In this document: positions 42,816 through 52,033 of the stretch, in pieces
Layout of the letters: the number at the start of each line of letters is the position of its first letter
Numbering within the stretch: the stretch's first letter is position 1
Source of the DNA: Vanrija pseudolonga
Taxonomy: Eukaryota; Basidiomycota; Tremellomycetes; Trichosporonales; Trichosporonaceae
DNA length: 64,000 bases
NCBI RefSeq assembly: GCF_020906515.1
Contig: NC_085855.1
Coordinates: forward strand, 248,001-312,000
Direction: 5' to 3'
The notes under the pieces: generated by a model
Told to the model about the DNA's origin: nothing
Database searches by the model: none
Seen by the model: the letters and a program-made list of their open reading frames with translations, nothing else
Made by a program: the position numbers and the translations under genes

Positions 42816-43808
42816 ATGAGCCTTGATCACACCTCCTACCCCCACCTATTTGAGAAGATAGTCGCGTACCTCGACTGGGAGACCCTACGCCTCATCCGCC
42901 TCACGAGTTCGGCCGTGAACGACAAGGCCTGCGCCATCATATACCGCCATGTCATCCTGGAGATTTACGACAATGATCTTGTTATCGTCCGCGACCCATA
43001 CTGTTACCGGCCCATGCTACGTCTCGACACGACGATTCCCGAGTCACCAGAGCTCCGTCCCAGCACTCAGCGGCACAACTTATCCGTCAATGAAGCCATC
43101 GCGCGGCTCCTCAAGCACACTCGGATCATCGAGTTCTCCACTACCCGCCGTTTTTACCACCCCTACCACTGGGACAAGACACTGGAGGGTCTGATTGCCC
43201 AAGCAGAAGCTGTGCGCCATATACATTGCAACATGTGGGAGGTCAACAGCTCGCCATGCAGCGCTTCTCATCGCCCTTCCTGTATCCGCTCCATCGACAG
43301 GGGCACATGGACGGGCTGGCTCTGGCAGTTCACTCGCGGCACGAACCAGCCATCCGATGAGCTGGTCATCGTCATCCCTGACAACTACCCGAGCCACGTT
43401 AAGAGCTACCCTTTCGTTGCGAATCCTCCGGCCTCTCGTCTGAGCTGGATCAAGACCGACTGTCACATCTACACCGGCGAACTGGGACGTGCAGGCTCCG
43501 TCATCACCAAGGTTGTCTTCATCAAAGTCAAGGGCTCCCGTACTCCGCCCTCGTCGTCAGACACTGAATGGAACGACTATGTTGGTCTATTCGAAGAAAT
43601 GAGCCCAATGATGCGGGCCCTCATGGAGACCCAACCGCACCCTGTGACATTCTCCCACATCACAGCAGCCGAATATCAGCGGACACGGGGGTTGAGCAAT
43701 CTACAGCTTCATCTGCTCACCACGGTCCCCGAGTACAAGTTCTCTCTTTCTATGATGGAAGATCGGGCGAGATACGACCAGTTCCGCCGTAAGCCTGACC
43801 GCACATGA
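42816..43808 (+). CDS. FL4: F-box-like family member (330 aa)
   Basis: ATG 42816 (MSLDHTSYPHLFEKIVAYLDW). Upstream codons are open back to about 42645 but show no homology. Conserved blocks: LRLIRLTSSAVNDKACAIIYRHVIL, VRDPYCYRPMLRLD, LLKHTRIIEFS, DELVIVIPD, ITKVVFIKVKGS and TEWNDYVGLF. The C-terminal module starts normally (VTFSHITAAEYQRTRGLSNLQLHLLTTVPEYK) but the PLPP.W end is replaced by a charged tail (MMEDRARYDQFRRKPDRT), suggesting its 3' end has drifted. Confidence 0.75.
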   Translation: MSLDHTSYPHLFEKIVAYLDWETLRLIRLTSSAVNDKACAIIYRHVILEIYDNDLVIVRDPYCYRPMLRLDTTIPESPELRPSTQRHNLSVNEAIARLLKHTRIIEFSTTRRFYHPYHWDKTLEGLIAQAEAVRHIHCNMWEVNSSPCSASHRPSCIRSIDRGTWTGWLWQFTRGTNQPSDELVIVIPDNYPSHVKSYPFVANPPASRLSWIKTDCHIYTGELGRAGSVITKVVFIKVKGSRTPPSSSDTEWNDYVGLFEEMSPMMRALMETQPHPVTFSHITAAEYQRTRGLSNLQLHLLTTVPEYKFSLSMMEDRARYDQFRRKPDRT

Positions 43809-44051
43809 CTGCAGCGTTAACTCCCGTCCAGTCAGATTGGTCGGGCTCGCCTCATCACCACACGTGCAGCAAGGACCGTATCTGTTCCCCCAGCTTCAAT
43901 AGTTCACATCTCAGTGGCCTGAGGAGTAGCTGTACATATTGGCCAGTTGCCAAGCCCCATGCACTAATATGTCCCCTGCCGGGTGCTGTAAGAGATGGTT
44001 GCATGAAGAGACGTCGCTCTTGGAGCGACACCTTACAAATACAAAACAAGA

Positions 44052-44093
44052 GAGGCTTGAGCTTACGCTCGAGCCTCGCTTCGGCGAAGCGAG
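44052..44093 (+). other. Two adjoining hairpins downstream of FL4
   Basis: GAGGCTTGAGC (44052-44062) pairs with GCTCGAGCCTC (44067-44077) with one G-T mismatch and a TTAC loop. CTCGCTTC (44075-44082) pairs perfectly with GAAGCGAG (44086-44093) around a GGC loop. The stems share three bases (44075-44077), so the two folds compete. No tail of T or gene overlap explains them. Confidence 0.6.
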
Positions 44094-44433
44094 CCGATAG
44101 AGCCGTAGCGCGCTCCAGTCACTTCAACACCGGGACCCGATGTCACTGAAGGGGAGGTGGTGCTGCTAGACTCCTGCGGGCAACTGTTTCTCGTCCTTGG
44201 CTGAGTTACCGTCTACCTATCGATCCCCTACATTAGTGCTGTCATCGTTGAACTGCCCTTAGCAAAATTGTACGTGGTACTGAACGAGAAACTCGTTGCA
44301 ACTGAGGGCGTCCGATTGACGACACACGGACAGTCGACGAACTCCGTTCCGCGCCACACTGCCACCGCCCGCCCTTCCACGATTGTGGTTGCACTCGCCT
44401 TTCCTTCTTCTTCCCACTTCACGACTCACCGTC

Positions 44434-45360
44434 ATGCTCGATTACAAGTACTACCCGTACATCTTCGACAACATCATCAGCTACCTCGACCCCAAGGGGC
44501 TGCAGGCCATGCGCCCCACGTCCAGGGCTGTCAACAACACGGTCTACAGCATCTACCGGCACGTTCTGGTCCAACCGGACGCGCCGCTCAGCGACCGCAT
44601 GTTCGTCCGTGACCCCCAAGACCATCGCCTACTTCTCGTCCTCGACAAGAAGATCCCGCACTCCCGTCGTCTCCGTGGAAGCGACAACCAACACAAACCG
44701 TCGTTCCGGGAGGCCATGGACCGCCTCACCGAGCATACACGCATTTTCGACTTTGCCTGTCCCATGCAGCGACCTACAACCGCACAGCGCTCCAGGCTCG
44801 TCCTCAAGCCGCTTATTGAAAGTGCGAGAGTTTCGCGACAGCTCTGTTTGGTCCCTGCTTCGGTGGTGCAATCCAGCCCTCGGCACCACTGCTCAATCGT
44901 GGCCACCTTTGGCGGGTGGGTTCCTGAAACTGGACCGGTGTACGACGCAACCACCGTCTACACCCTCGGCATTCCTGTCCCTAGTCAGGACGTGTTGATT
45001 GTCATCGAAGCCGGGAGGCGTGAATCAACCTCATCAGGGGAGGATCACCTCACCGAGGAGGTCCTTGACGGCCTCTGCCAACACCTCGAGAGGAAGCTCT
45101 ACGATATCTACTTCCTCGGTCCCCAGTGGAGAAGCGTCACATTCATTGAGATCGAGAAGCCCGATCTCCAGCCCCTCAACATTGATTGGGAGCGAACGAT
45201 CACCCGGCTTCAAAGTTGGTGGAGCACCCATGGCCATACACACACCTTCTCGCACAAGTCGTCCACCGACTTCCAGCATGAGTACGGTCTCAACGACGTC
45301 CAGTTTGGAATGTTGACCACTGTTCCCAACTGGAAGGAATTGGCTCAGCCTGGCCGGTAG
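44434..45360 (+). CDS. FL5: F-box-like family member (308 aa)
   Basis: Intact single exon, MLDYKYYPYIFDNIISYLDPKGLQAMRPTSRAVNNTVYSIYRHVLV. Further blocks: VRDPQDHRLLLVLDKKIPHSRRLRG, LTEHTRIFDFA, QDVLIVIEAG, VTFIEIEKPDLQ. C-terminal module TFSHKSSTDFQHEYGLNDVQFGMLTTVPNWKEL, in which the PLPP..W end is lost. The motif DKKIPHSRRLRG matches FL7 (DRKVPASQRLH) and FL10 (DRGIPSSKRQR), which groups these three. Surrounding leader is C/T-rich. Confidence 0.77.
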   Translation: MLDYKYYPYIFDNIISYLDPKGLQAMRPTSRAVNNTVYSIYRHVLVQPDAPLSDRMFVRDPQDHRLLLVLDKKIPHSRRLRGSDNQHKPSFREAMDRLTEHTRIFDFACPMQRPTTAQRSRLVLKPLIESARVSRQLCLVPASVVQSSPRHHCSIVATFGGWVPETGPVYDATTVYTLGIPVPSQDVLIVIEAGRRESTSSGEDHLTEEVLDGLCQHLERKLYDIYFLGPQWRSVTFIEIEKPDLQPLNIDWERTITRLQSWWSTHGHTHTFSHKSSTDFQHEYGLNDVQFGMLTTVPNWKELAQPGR

Positions 45361-45861
45361 GAGCAGTAAGTTGTAATACAATTGCAAGGTGGAAGTTGTC
45401 TGACAACCCAGTCCGACCAAACGTCGCTGCCGCAACCACCCAGTACCACCAGACATGACCTGCATGCACTGTGCACACCGTCAAATCTGTCACATAACGA
45501 GAGTTTTGAAGACTTGATACCACTGTCCGATGCATTGATGTGAACATATTGTGGCTTGCACAAAAGAGATGAATTGAATGTCGCCATAGTACTGATGTGC
45601 TCATATCACTCGATCTCCCAGTTGCCTTTTAGACTAGCAATGCATCTGATTAGCACAACACGTTATCGACCACTGTGTGCTGTTTGTTCTACGGGACAAG
45701 CTGCCGTCGCGGACGGCGTGTTGGTATAACGCCGACTGGGTGCGAGTCCCACACCATACACCGCCACCCAAAACGTCGATTTAATTCTCAACTTTTAACA
45801 TCCAACATCCCACCATCCCACCTCCCGTTGCTTCCACCGTCCTCCCGTTTCTTCCACCGTC

Positions 45862-46941
45862 ATGGACTACACCGCCTATCCACACATCTTGGACGCAGTG
45901 CTTGCTCACTCCGACTGGCAGACACTGCAGGCCATGCGCCTCACCTCCAAGACGCTCAACGACAAGGTCTGCAAATTGATCTACCGCCACGTCGTCATCA
46001 AGGACGACTGGCACCCAGCCCAGCTCGTCGTTCGTGAAGCGTACTTCCACAGGCCCCTTTTCGCCCTCGATCGAGACTCTGGCAGCGTCCGCCCCTCCCC
46101 TCGCTACCAGGGAGAGGATATCGGCCCAAGGGTTTCGGCAGAGGACGGCCTGGAGCGCCTGCGCAAGTACACGCGCATATACACCGGTGACTGGGAACAC
46201 AGCCGGGGGCTGGCGTGGAACGCCATCCAACCCGCCCTTGCTCATGCCGAGGTCGTTCGCGAACAGCTTTCGGCCGTTGTCCCCAAGCCCCTTCCTTACC
46301 GCCAGGCGACCGTCTTCCTCTCGCTCAACACTCGAGAGCCCCTCCCCGGAAGCGTCCACGGCCGCCATTTCGTCTTCACCCACGGCCTCCAGCCCCCCGG
46401 CCAGATGGTGGTAGTCGTCAGCAACCGCCAGGACCGTCGGCGATTTGGCCACCAGCACCCGTGTTGTCCCAAGCTCGAGGCCCTCTGTCACACTATGGAC
46501 GGCCTCATGGGGGGCTTCTCGATCAGCATCACCAGCGTGGTGCTCATAAGGAACGACAGCAGCCTGCCCCCAGCCCCATACTGGGACACGTTCATCACGC
46601 AGGTTCAGAGCACGGGGAACGCGAGGATCAACAGTGGGGATGTTCCGAACGCAACTCCGATCACCTTCTTGCACACCACGCCAGACGAGTACCAGGCGGC
46701 CACTGGCATGAGCGACTCGGAGCTCCACATGCTGTTGACCCTTCCGAATGTCAAGATGCCAGTTCCACCCGTGTGGGCAGTGCCCGGGGGATACAGTGAG
46801 TTGAATCGGAGTAGCGACAAGAGACGGGAACTGTCTGACGCAACAGTCTCGTCAGCGCCGACGACGACGGAGACGGACACCACCGACGCGGGGCGTGTCG
46901 ACTGCCCATCCGCATGCCGCTACCCAGCCATCCATATGTAG
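45862..46941 (+). CDS. FL6: F-box-like family member (359 aa)
   Basis: MDYTAYPHILDAVLAHSDWQTLQAMRLTSKTLNDKVCKLIYRHVVI, a very canonical family opening. VREAYFHRPLFALDRD replaces the DPY block; LRKYTRIYTGD replaces KHTRIID. Later QMVVVVSNRQ, SVVLIRNDSS and TFLHTTPDEYQAATGMSDSELHMLLTLPNVKMPVPPVW. After the module the frame runs on for about 55 residues rich in S, T and D with no counterpart in other members. That tail may be real or may reflect loss of an earlier stop. A TCAACTTTTAAC element lies about 66 bp upstream. Confidence 0.77.
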   Translation: MDYTAYPHILDAVLAHSDWQTLQAMRLTSKTLNDKVCKLIYRHVVIKDDWHPAQLVVREAYFHRPLFALDRDSGSVRPSPRYQGEDIGPRVSAEDGLERLRKYTRIYTGDWEHSRGLAWNAIQPALAHAEVVREQLSAVVPKPLPYRQATVFLSLNTREPLPGSVHGRHFVFTHGLQPPGQMVVVVSNRQDRRRFGHQHPCCPKLEALCHTMDGLMGGFSISITSVVLIRNDSSLPPAPYWDTFITQVQSTGNARINSGDVPNATPITFLHTTPDEYQAATGMSDSELHMLLTLPNVKMPVPPVWAVPGGYSELNRSSDKRRELSDATVSSAPTTTETDTTDAGRVDCPSACRYPAIHM

Positions 46942-47235
46942 ATCCATACAACCCCATGCGTCAGTTTCTATATGTCGTGCCGCATGCATTGCAGTGGGCA
47001 CAAGTGTGCTCGTAAGGAGGCCTGCGGTAGACGTGGTTCTGAGTGTGTCGAGCAGCGAAGACGGTCACCGGCACGCGTGCCCGCCTGACCTGTCATGGAT
47101 CGATGCCCCCGAGGCGGTGGTGTGTATATAGACGGCTCCCATGTCACCCAGTCAGCACCTACCCAGTTAACGTACACTTGCCTTTCTACACTTCACCACT
47201 TGCTCAACCTACCACCTCCCTTCTTACCACCCGCC

Positions 47236-47745
47236 ATGCTCGACTACAAGTGGTACCCTCAGGTGTTCGACATGGTGCTCGGACACCTCGTCCTACTCCG
47301 CCACCTCGTCGTGTCCCATACCTTCAGCAACAAGTTCAAGCTCGTCCTCTCGACCCCTACCACCACAAGCCCTTGATCATCCTCGACCGCAAGGTTCCCG
47401 CGTCCCAGCGACTCCACGTGGCGGAAGACGACGAGCGCAACACCCCCTCGGCCACACCGGTGTGGAAGCAGGCGCTGGAGCGACTAATCAAGCACACCCG
47501 TATCCTCGACTTCCAGCAGGTCACCCCCTCCAGCGACCGGTCATACCTCGCTCACTGGCGCACGGCCCTCGAACCCCTTGTCGCCAAGGTCAACATTCGG
47601 CGCGAGGTGTCGGTGGGCTCTCCATTCGCCTCCCTGCCGCCCCACGCTCAGCACCAGCAATCCCTCATGCTGTACATCCGCACAGGCGACCTTACGACGG
47701 GTGAGTTCGCGACGTCGCACTACACCACGACGCGACTGGTCACCC
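47236..47745 (+). pseudogene. FL7: broken F-box-like family member
   Basis: MLDYKWYPQVFDMVLGHL opens normally, then about 25 codons of the F-box-like block (through the position of IYR) are missing and the text resumes at RHLVVSHTFSNKFK. A frame change follows before DPYHHKPLIILDRKVPASQRLH and LIKHTRILDFQQ, and similarity fades after about 47745 (HYTTTRLV). The second half of the gene, including the C-terminal module, is absent; what follows is the antisense coding-like segment listed next. A C/T-rich leader and a TATATAG at about 47124 show it once had a normal promoter. Confidence 0.75.
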
Positions 47746-47754
47746 GCGGCCCCT

Positions 47755-48194
47755 GCAAAACCCATGCGCGAGAGAAGCCATCCCGGCTCGGCGGTGCCGC
47801 TGGGCTGGACGGGCGGCGACGTGTCGCTGTCGTCACCGGGGCCGTCGGTGTCCTTGGGAGGAGCGCGAACGCGGCTGGAGCCGCGGCCAGAGGCAGAGGC
47901 CTTATGGTTCTTGCGAGGGCTGTGGCGCTTCACCTCCTCCCTGCCGCTCCTGTTGCCGCTCCTGCTCTTGACGTCCTTCCAGCCCTTGTCGTCCTTATCG
48001 TCGGCTCGGGTGGTGTTCAGGTTTGATGGCTCGACGCCGTTCCTCGTCGCCTTGCGGTTGGGGAACTGGCCCCCGCGCTTGTGGCCGACAGTGCCAGCAG
48101 CGTTGTCGACCTTGGCGTCGGCAGCGACATTGGGGACAATAACTTGACACGCCCAGGTCTTGTGCAAACATGCCCCCAACACCAACTCATCCAC
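47755..48194 (-). other. Antisense coding-like segment inserted after FL7
   Basis: On the minus strand the frame 48194 to about 47755 is open and has the GC3-rich codon pattern of expressed genes here. It reads as a disordered, Lys/Arg/Asp/Ser-rich protein piece: VGHKRGGQFPNRKATRNG, ADDKDDKGWKDVKSRSGNR, EVKRHSPRKNHKAS and PPVQPSGTAEPGW. It does not resemble any FL gene. Its left end runs into sequence antisense to FL7, where it loses coding character. I read it as a fragment of another host gene moved into FL7, or the surviving part of a small gene. Family unknown. Confidence 0.4.
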
Positions 48195-48430
48195 CCCGTC
48201 TCGTTCATCACCACAATGATCTGTTCCACCCCACTCCTACCGTAAACAACCTACCTTCAACATCAAAATGCCATGCCCGCTGATGGGGGTTGTTGATGTT
48301 TTGGCCACAGTCACTCCACTGGACACTCATTTCTCCTACACTGATGGCTTCAACTTTTAACTACTCCCTTCTCACTTGTTTCTCCTCACTCTCAACTCTC
48401 ACTTCTCTACCACACCCACGTTTCCCCGAC

Positions 48431-49396
48431 ATGCTGGACCACAGGTACTTCCCCCACGTCTGGGACACGATAGTCGACAACCTCGACTGGAAGGGTATGT
48501 GCATGATGCGCGCGACCAGCAGGACCATGCACGACAGGGTGTCGGCAATCATGTATCGCCACATCGTGGTGTCTCACCCTTATGACGGTGACGAGTACCT
48601 CCGCATCCTCGACCCCTACAGCCACAAGGTGCTGTTTGAGCTGAACCGCTACGACCCCTCGTCGGCCCGCCTGCGCGCCGCGAAGCAGCTGAAGAGCGCC
48701 AGCTTGAAGGACGCGCTTTCCAGGATCAAGAAGCACACCCGAGTGATTGAATTGGTAGCAAAAACTTGGACCTACGACAAGTATTGGCTGAAAGTGTTGT
48801 CGTCGATGGCCCGCCACGCGGAGATCTTTCGTGAGGCGGACCTCGGACCGCGTTATCCAACTGCCTTACTCAAGACCCAGGACCGCTGCCGCTCGCTATT
48901 TCTTCACCTAGGGCCTCGTCTGTTCGACAAGGAGTTGTACCACCTACACTATTCCTACACAACCAACGTGTTCAAGGCCCGCGACGAGTTTGTGATTTTG
49001 GTCACCCAGTACACAGATAAGAGGAGGAGCTCGTCAATCCGCGACCCATGGCGGCGTGTTGACAAAACTCTCCTTGTTGATGTTATCGCCAAGCTCTGTA
49101 TGCGTGACCAGGAGGTCCCCTACAGCAAAATCACGTTTGTCAAGGTCCGTTCCTGGGGCAAGGGCCAAAAGTCCTCATCGGCCAATTGGGACCGCTTCAT
49201 CGAGATCGTTGCCATCAACTGGGAGAGGCATCGCGCCATTGTTATTCCACAGAAGCGTGTTCTCCCCGCCATCACATTCTCTCACAAGTCTCTCGAGGAG
49301 TTCCAACGTTCCGCGGGTATGAGTGGCACTGAGCTCGAGCTGTTCACGAGGTGCCCCGGGCTCAACCTGCGTAACGGACCCGCATGGGCTCTCTGA
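48431..49396 (+). CDS. FL8: F-box-like family member (321 aa)
   Basis: Intact: MLDHRYFPHVWDTIVDNLDWKGMCMMRATSRTMHDRVSAIMYRHIVV, then ILDPYSHKVLFELNRYDPSS, IKKHTRVIELVAK, RDEFVILVTQYTDKRR, ITFVKVRSWGKG and ANWDRFIEIVAINW. The C-terminal module TFSHKSLEEFQRSAGMSGTELELFTRCPGLNL ends in NGPAWAL. It is more basic than its neighbours. CAACTTTTAAC, as upstream of FL6, occurs about 75 bp before the ATG. Confidence 0.78.
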   Translation: MLDHRYFPHVWDTIVDNLDWKGMCMMRATSRTMHDRVSAIMYRHIVVSHPYDGDEYLRILDPYSHKVLFELNRYDPSSARLRAAKQLKSASLKDALSRIKKHTRVIELVAKTWTYDKYWLKVLSSMARHAEIFREADLGPRYPTALLKTQDRCRSLFLHLGPRLFDKELYHLHYSYTTNVFKARDEFVILVTQYTDKRRSSSIRDPWRRVDKTLLVDVIAKLCMRDQEVPYSKITFVKVRSWGKGQKSSSANWDRFIEIVAINWERHRAIVIPQKRVLPAITFSHKSLEEFQRSAGMSGTELELFTRCPGLNLRNGPAWAL

Positions 49397-49738
49397 GCTG
49401 GAGTATCGACAGTTTTGTGAGTGTGAGCCGAGCCGAAAGTGACAAACTCCGCAGTACAAGCCTTTCTGACGGCCCAGCAACAGACCGTCTGGTCGAGTTA
49501 AGTCCCTCATCGCCATTCCTTCCTACATAGTTCCACAGCCCTGATGGGCGATAGCATGTTACCTAGTGCATGATTGACACCATCTCGGGTTGTCCCAATA
49601 ACATGCACTCCTGACATGCGGTGCCACGTGGTCGAGGCGCCACACACACACGCCCTCACCAGCGGGGTCTTTCACCTTGCCACGTAACTTGCCAAACTCA
49701 ACACCTCCCACTTCACCACTCACTCCGCCGCCATCACC

Positions 49739-50656
49739 ATGCTCGACCACAAGTCATACCCGCACATTTTCGACCGCATTATCAGCTACCTCGACATCAA
49801 GGGGATGCAGGCGATTCGCGCGACCAACTTGGCCCTCAACGAACGGATGTGCGCCAAGATCTATCGGCACGTCGTCCTTTGGCTCCCGCCCACTGCCGAG
49901 TACTGCAGCCAGAGCGACCCCCTCCTCATCTTCGACCCATATAATCACGAACCTCGCCTCCGTCTCGCCCCCTCGCGCCGCAGGGATAGCGCCAACCCGG
50001 ACTGCGGCGGCCTGTCCTTCAACGACGCATTCGGCCGACTCGTCAGGTACACACGGGTCCTCGACATCCCCTTCGGGCGCCGCGCATACTCGGCGTCATG
50101 GCTCAGTACCCTCCAGCCGCTCCTCGCATCCGTCATCTTCATTCGGGAGGCGTCTGCCCAAGCTGAACGAGATTGGCCCAAGGACATTGTTCGGGACGCA
50201 CAACGCAGCCTGTTTCTGTCCATTGGTTCCCCCCTCTCACTGGACTCAGCATACCGCCGGACGTTCTCGCTCACCTCCGGCCTGCACCGCCTCTCAAAGC
50301 AAAACGACGAGTTTGTCATCCTCCTTTCCCTCGTCGAGGGCATCGAAGGCGACTATGAAGCCCGGCAGGGCCCTCCTGACCTGCGCTTCTTGTGGATCCC
50401 CTGCTTCTCCAAGCCGACATACGCCAAGGTGACGTTTGTGAACGTCGATTCAAGCAGCACCACGGTACCGTCTGCGTCCGAGTGGGAGCACTACGTCCAG
50501 CAACTGGCCAGAGATTGGGCCCTGAGTAACATGGACGAGGAGCCCATATGCCCCTCTCACATCAAGTGTTGCAAAAGGCGCGACTGCTGCGAGGCCCCTG
50601 ACGGCCGCCGCCTGTGTGGATGGCTTGCCATCCATAAAATCCACACAAACTCGTGA
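49739..50656 (+). CDS. FL9: F-box-like family member lacking the C-terminal module (305 aa)
   Basis: MLDHKSYPHIFDRIISYLDIKGMQAIRATNLALNERMCAKIYRHVVL opens the protein; IFDPYNHEPRLRLAPS, LVRYTRVLDIPFG, NDEFVILLSLVEG and VTFVNVDSSS follow, then SEWEHYVQQLARDW. After this the expected TFSH.T..EFQR module is missing. Instead the frame ends CCKRRDCCEAPDGRRLCG and a short tail, stop TGA 50654-50656, only 55 bp before the FL10 ATG. The loss suggests a deletion that joined FL9 to the FL10 promoter. Confidence 0.72.
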   Translation: MLDHKSYPHIFDRIISYLDIKGMQAIRATNLALNERMCAKIYRHVVLWLPPTAEYCSQSDPLLIFDPYNHEPRLRLAPSRRRDSANPDCGGLSFNDAFGRLVRYTRVLDIPFGRRAYSASWLSTLQPLLASVIFIREASAQAERDWPKDIVRDAQRSLFLSIGSPLSLDSAYRRTFSLTSGLHRLSKQNDEFVILLSLVEGIEGDYEARQGPPDLRFLWIPCFSKPTYAKVTFVNVDSSSTTVPSASEWEHYVQQLARDWALSNMDEEPICPSHIKCCKRRDCCEAPDGRRLCGWLAIHKIHTNS

Positions 50657-50711
50657 ATTTATTCCTTTCACCTTTACACAATCATCGACCTTTTCTGTTC
50701 CACAACCCACC

Positions 50712-51634
50712 ATGACCACCATGCTCGACCACTACTCATATCCACACATCTTCGACATGATCGTGGACCGCCTCGACTTCGAGACACTCCTCACCATGCG
50801 CGCGACGTCCTCTGAGATCAATGACAAGGTCTCGGCCATTGTCTACCGACACGTGGTCTTATCTTATCTCTCGCCTCCAGCAACAAAACGAAGCTGTGCT
50901 TCGTGGACCCATACCACCTCCGGCCCCTGCTTCTCCTGGACCGCGGTATCCCGTCCTCGAAGCGTCAGCGCACGGCCGGTACTCCTTCCGGGGGCGTCTC
51001 GGTCAAGGAGGCTCTTCAGAGGCTCGCAAAACACACGCGAATCCTCGATGTCGACGGCGACGAGTCCCGGGCGAAACAATTCCAAGCGATTCTCCAGCCA
51101 GTCGTCTCCGGAGCCACTTGGACGCGCGGGGTTCGCTCAGGACACCCGGCTGGCATCAAGCCCCAGCGAACGCTGTTCGTCACCATCCCGATTGGCCCTT
51201 TGTTGGAATTCACGACGTTCGCCGAACGGTCGGTGACGACCAGCAACCTCTTGAAGACCCACGACGAGTTCGTCGTCGTCGTTACTCAGACCGAGAGGGA
51301 GAATATCAGGACGGAGCGGCCCTCCGGTATTCGTGACGTTGCCCAGCTCAATGACCTCATCTGCTACGGTCTTTTCAGTCGCCCAACCAGCGTTTCGAAG
51401 TTGACGATCGTCAAGGCCAACAATGCCTCTGGAACGACGGGCGCCGAGTGGGACAAGTTCATTGATCAACTGTCCCAACGGTGGACTACCGACCCCGCCT
51501 ACCGGTCTGTAACCTTCTCCCACACGACGGCCAAAGAGTTCCAGCGCGCGTCCGGCATGACCGACCTCGAGCTCCATCTGTTAACTACGCCGCCGGGTAC
51601 CGCGATTCCACTGCCACCCACGTGGAAGGTGTAA
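50712..51634 (+). pseudogene. FL10: F-box-like family member with one frameshift
   Basis: ATG 50712 (MTTMLDHYSYPHIFDMIVDRLDF) or the in-frame ATG 50721, which matches other members (MLDH). LLTMRATSSEINDKVSAIVYRHVVLSYLS is followed near 50880 by a frame change; the family text resumes as SNKTKLCFVDPYHLRPLLLLDRG. From there everything is intact: LAKHTRILDVDGDE, HDEFVVVVTQTERENI, LTIVKANNASG, TFSHTTAKEFQRASGMTDLELHLLTTPPG and PLPPTWKV. A single indel in otherwise perfect sequence means very recent decay or an assembly error. Confidence 0.7.
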
Positions 51635-52033
51635 CCGGAACGCTCAAGCTCTTATTGTGCTCGTTGAGCTGTAAGCGTGTCAAGGAATGGCATTTACTGA
51701 CACCCTCTGCAGCCCCACGACTCGTCCCGACGGCCCAGCCGACTCACTTTCCCATCCATTCGTAACCGCTTCTTTCTATAACTCGCCAAACATGCTCTCC
51801 TCCTCTGTATATGTGTTCCAAGCATGAATGCCCATGATGCCTCCACGTTCTGTCCCCTCGCCCCGTGTTGGACTTGGCCCGACGCCCCTGAGGGCGTGTG
51901 TTGGACGTGTGTGTGGGTTGCCACCCAACGCGCGGCGTCAATTTCGCCCTTTTAAACTCGACATCTGTCGTCTCGTTCTCTCTTTGTCTCTTCAACTCTC
52001 TCTCTCCTCACCATTCCACAAACTCCACCGACC

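Noticed and set aside
45700-45780. GTGCGAGTCCCACACC resembling a tRNA T-arm
   Set aside because: No matching A box, D-arm or acceptor stem could be found.
47755-48194. Possible retroelement gag remnant
   Set aside because: No zinc knuckle, protease, polymerase or terminal repeats; host gene fragment is the simpler reading.
50850-50905. A short intron to explain the FL10 frame change
   Set aside because: The only GT-AG pair would be 28 nt and would remove the conserved YRHVV-following strand.
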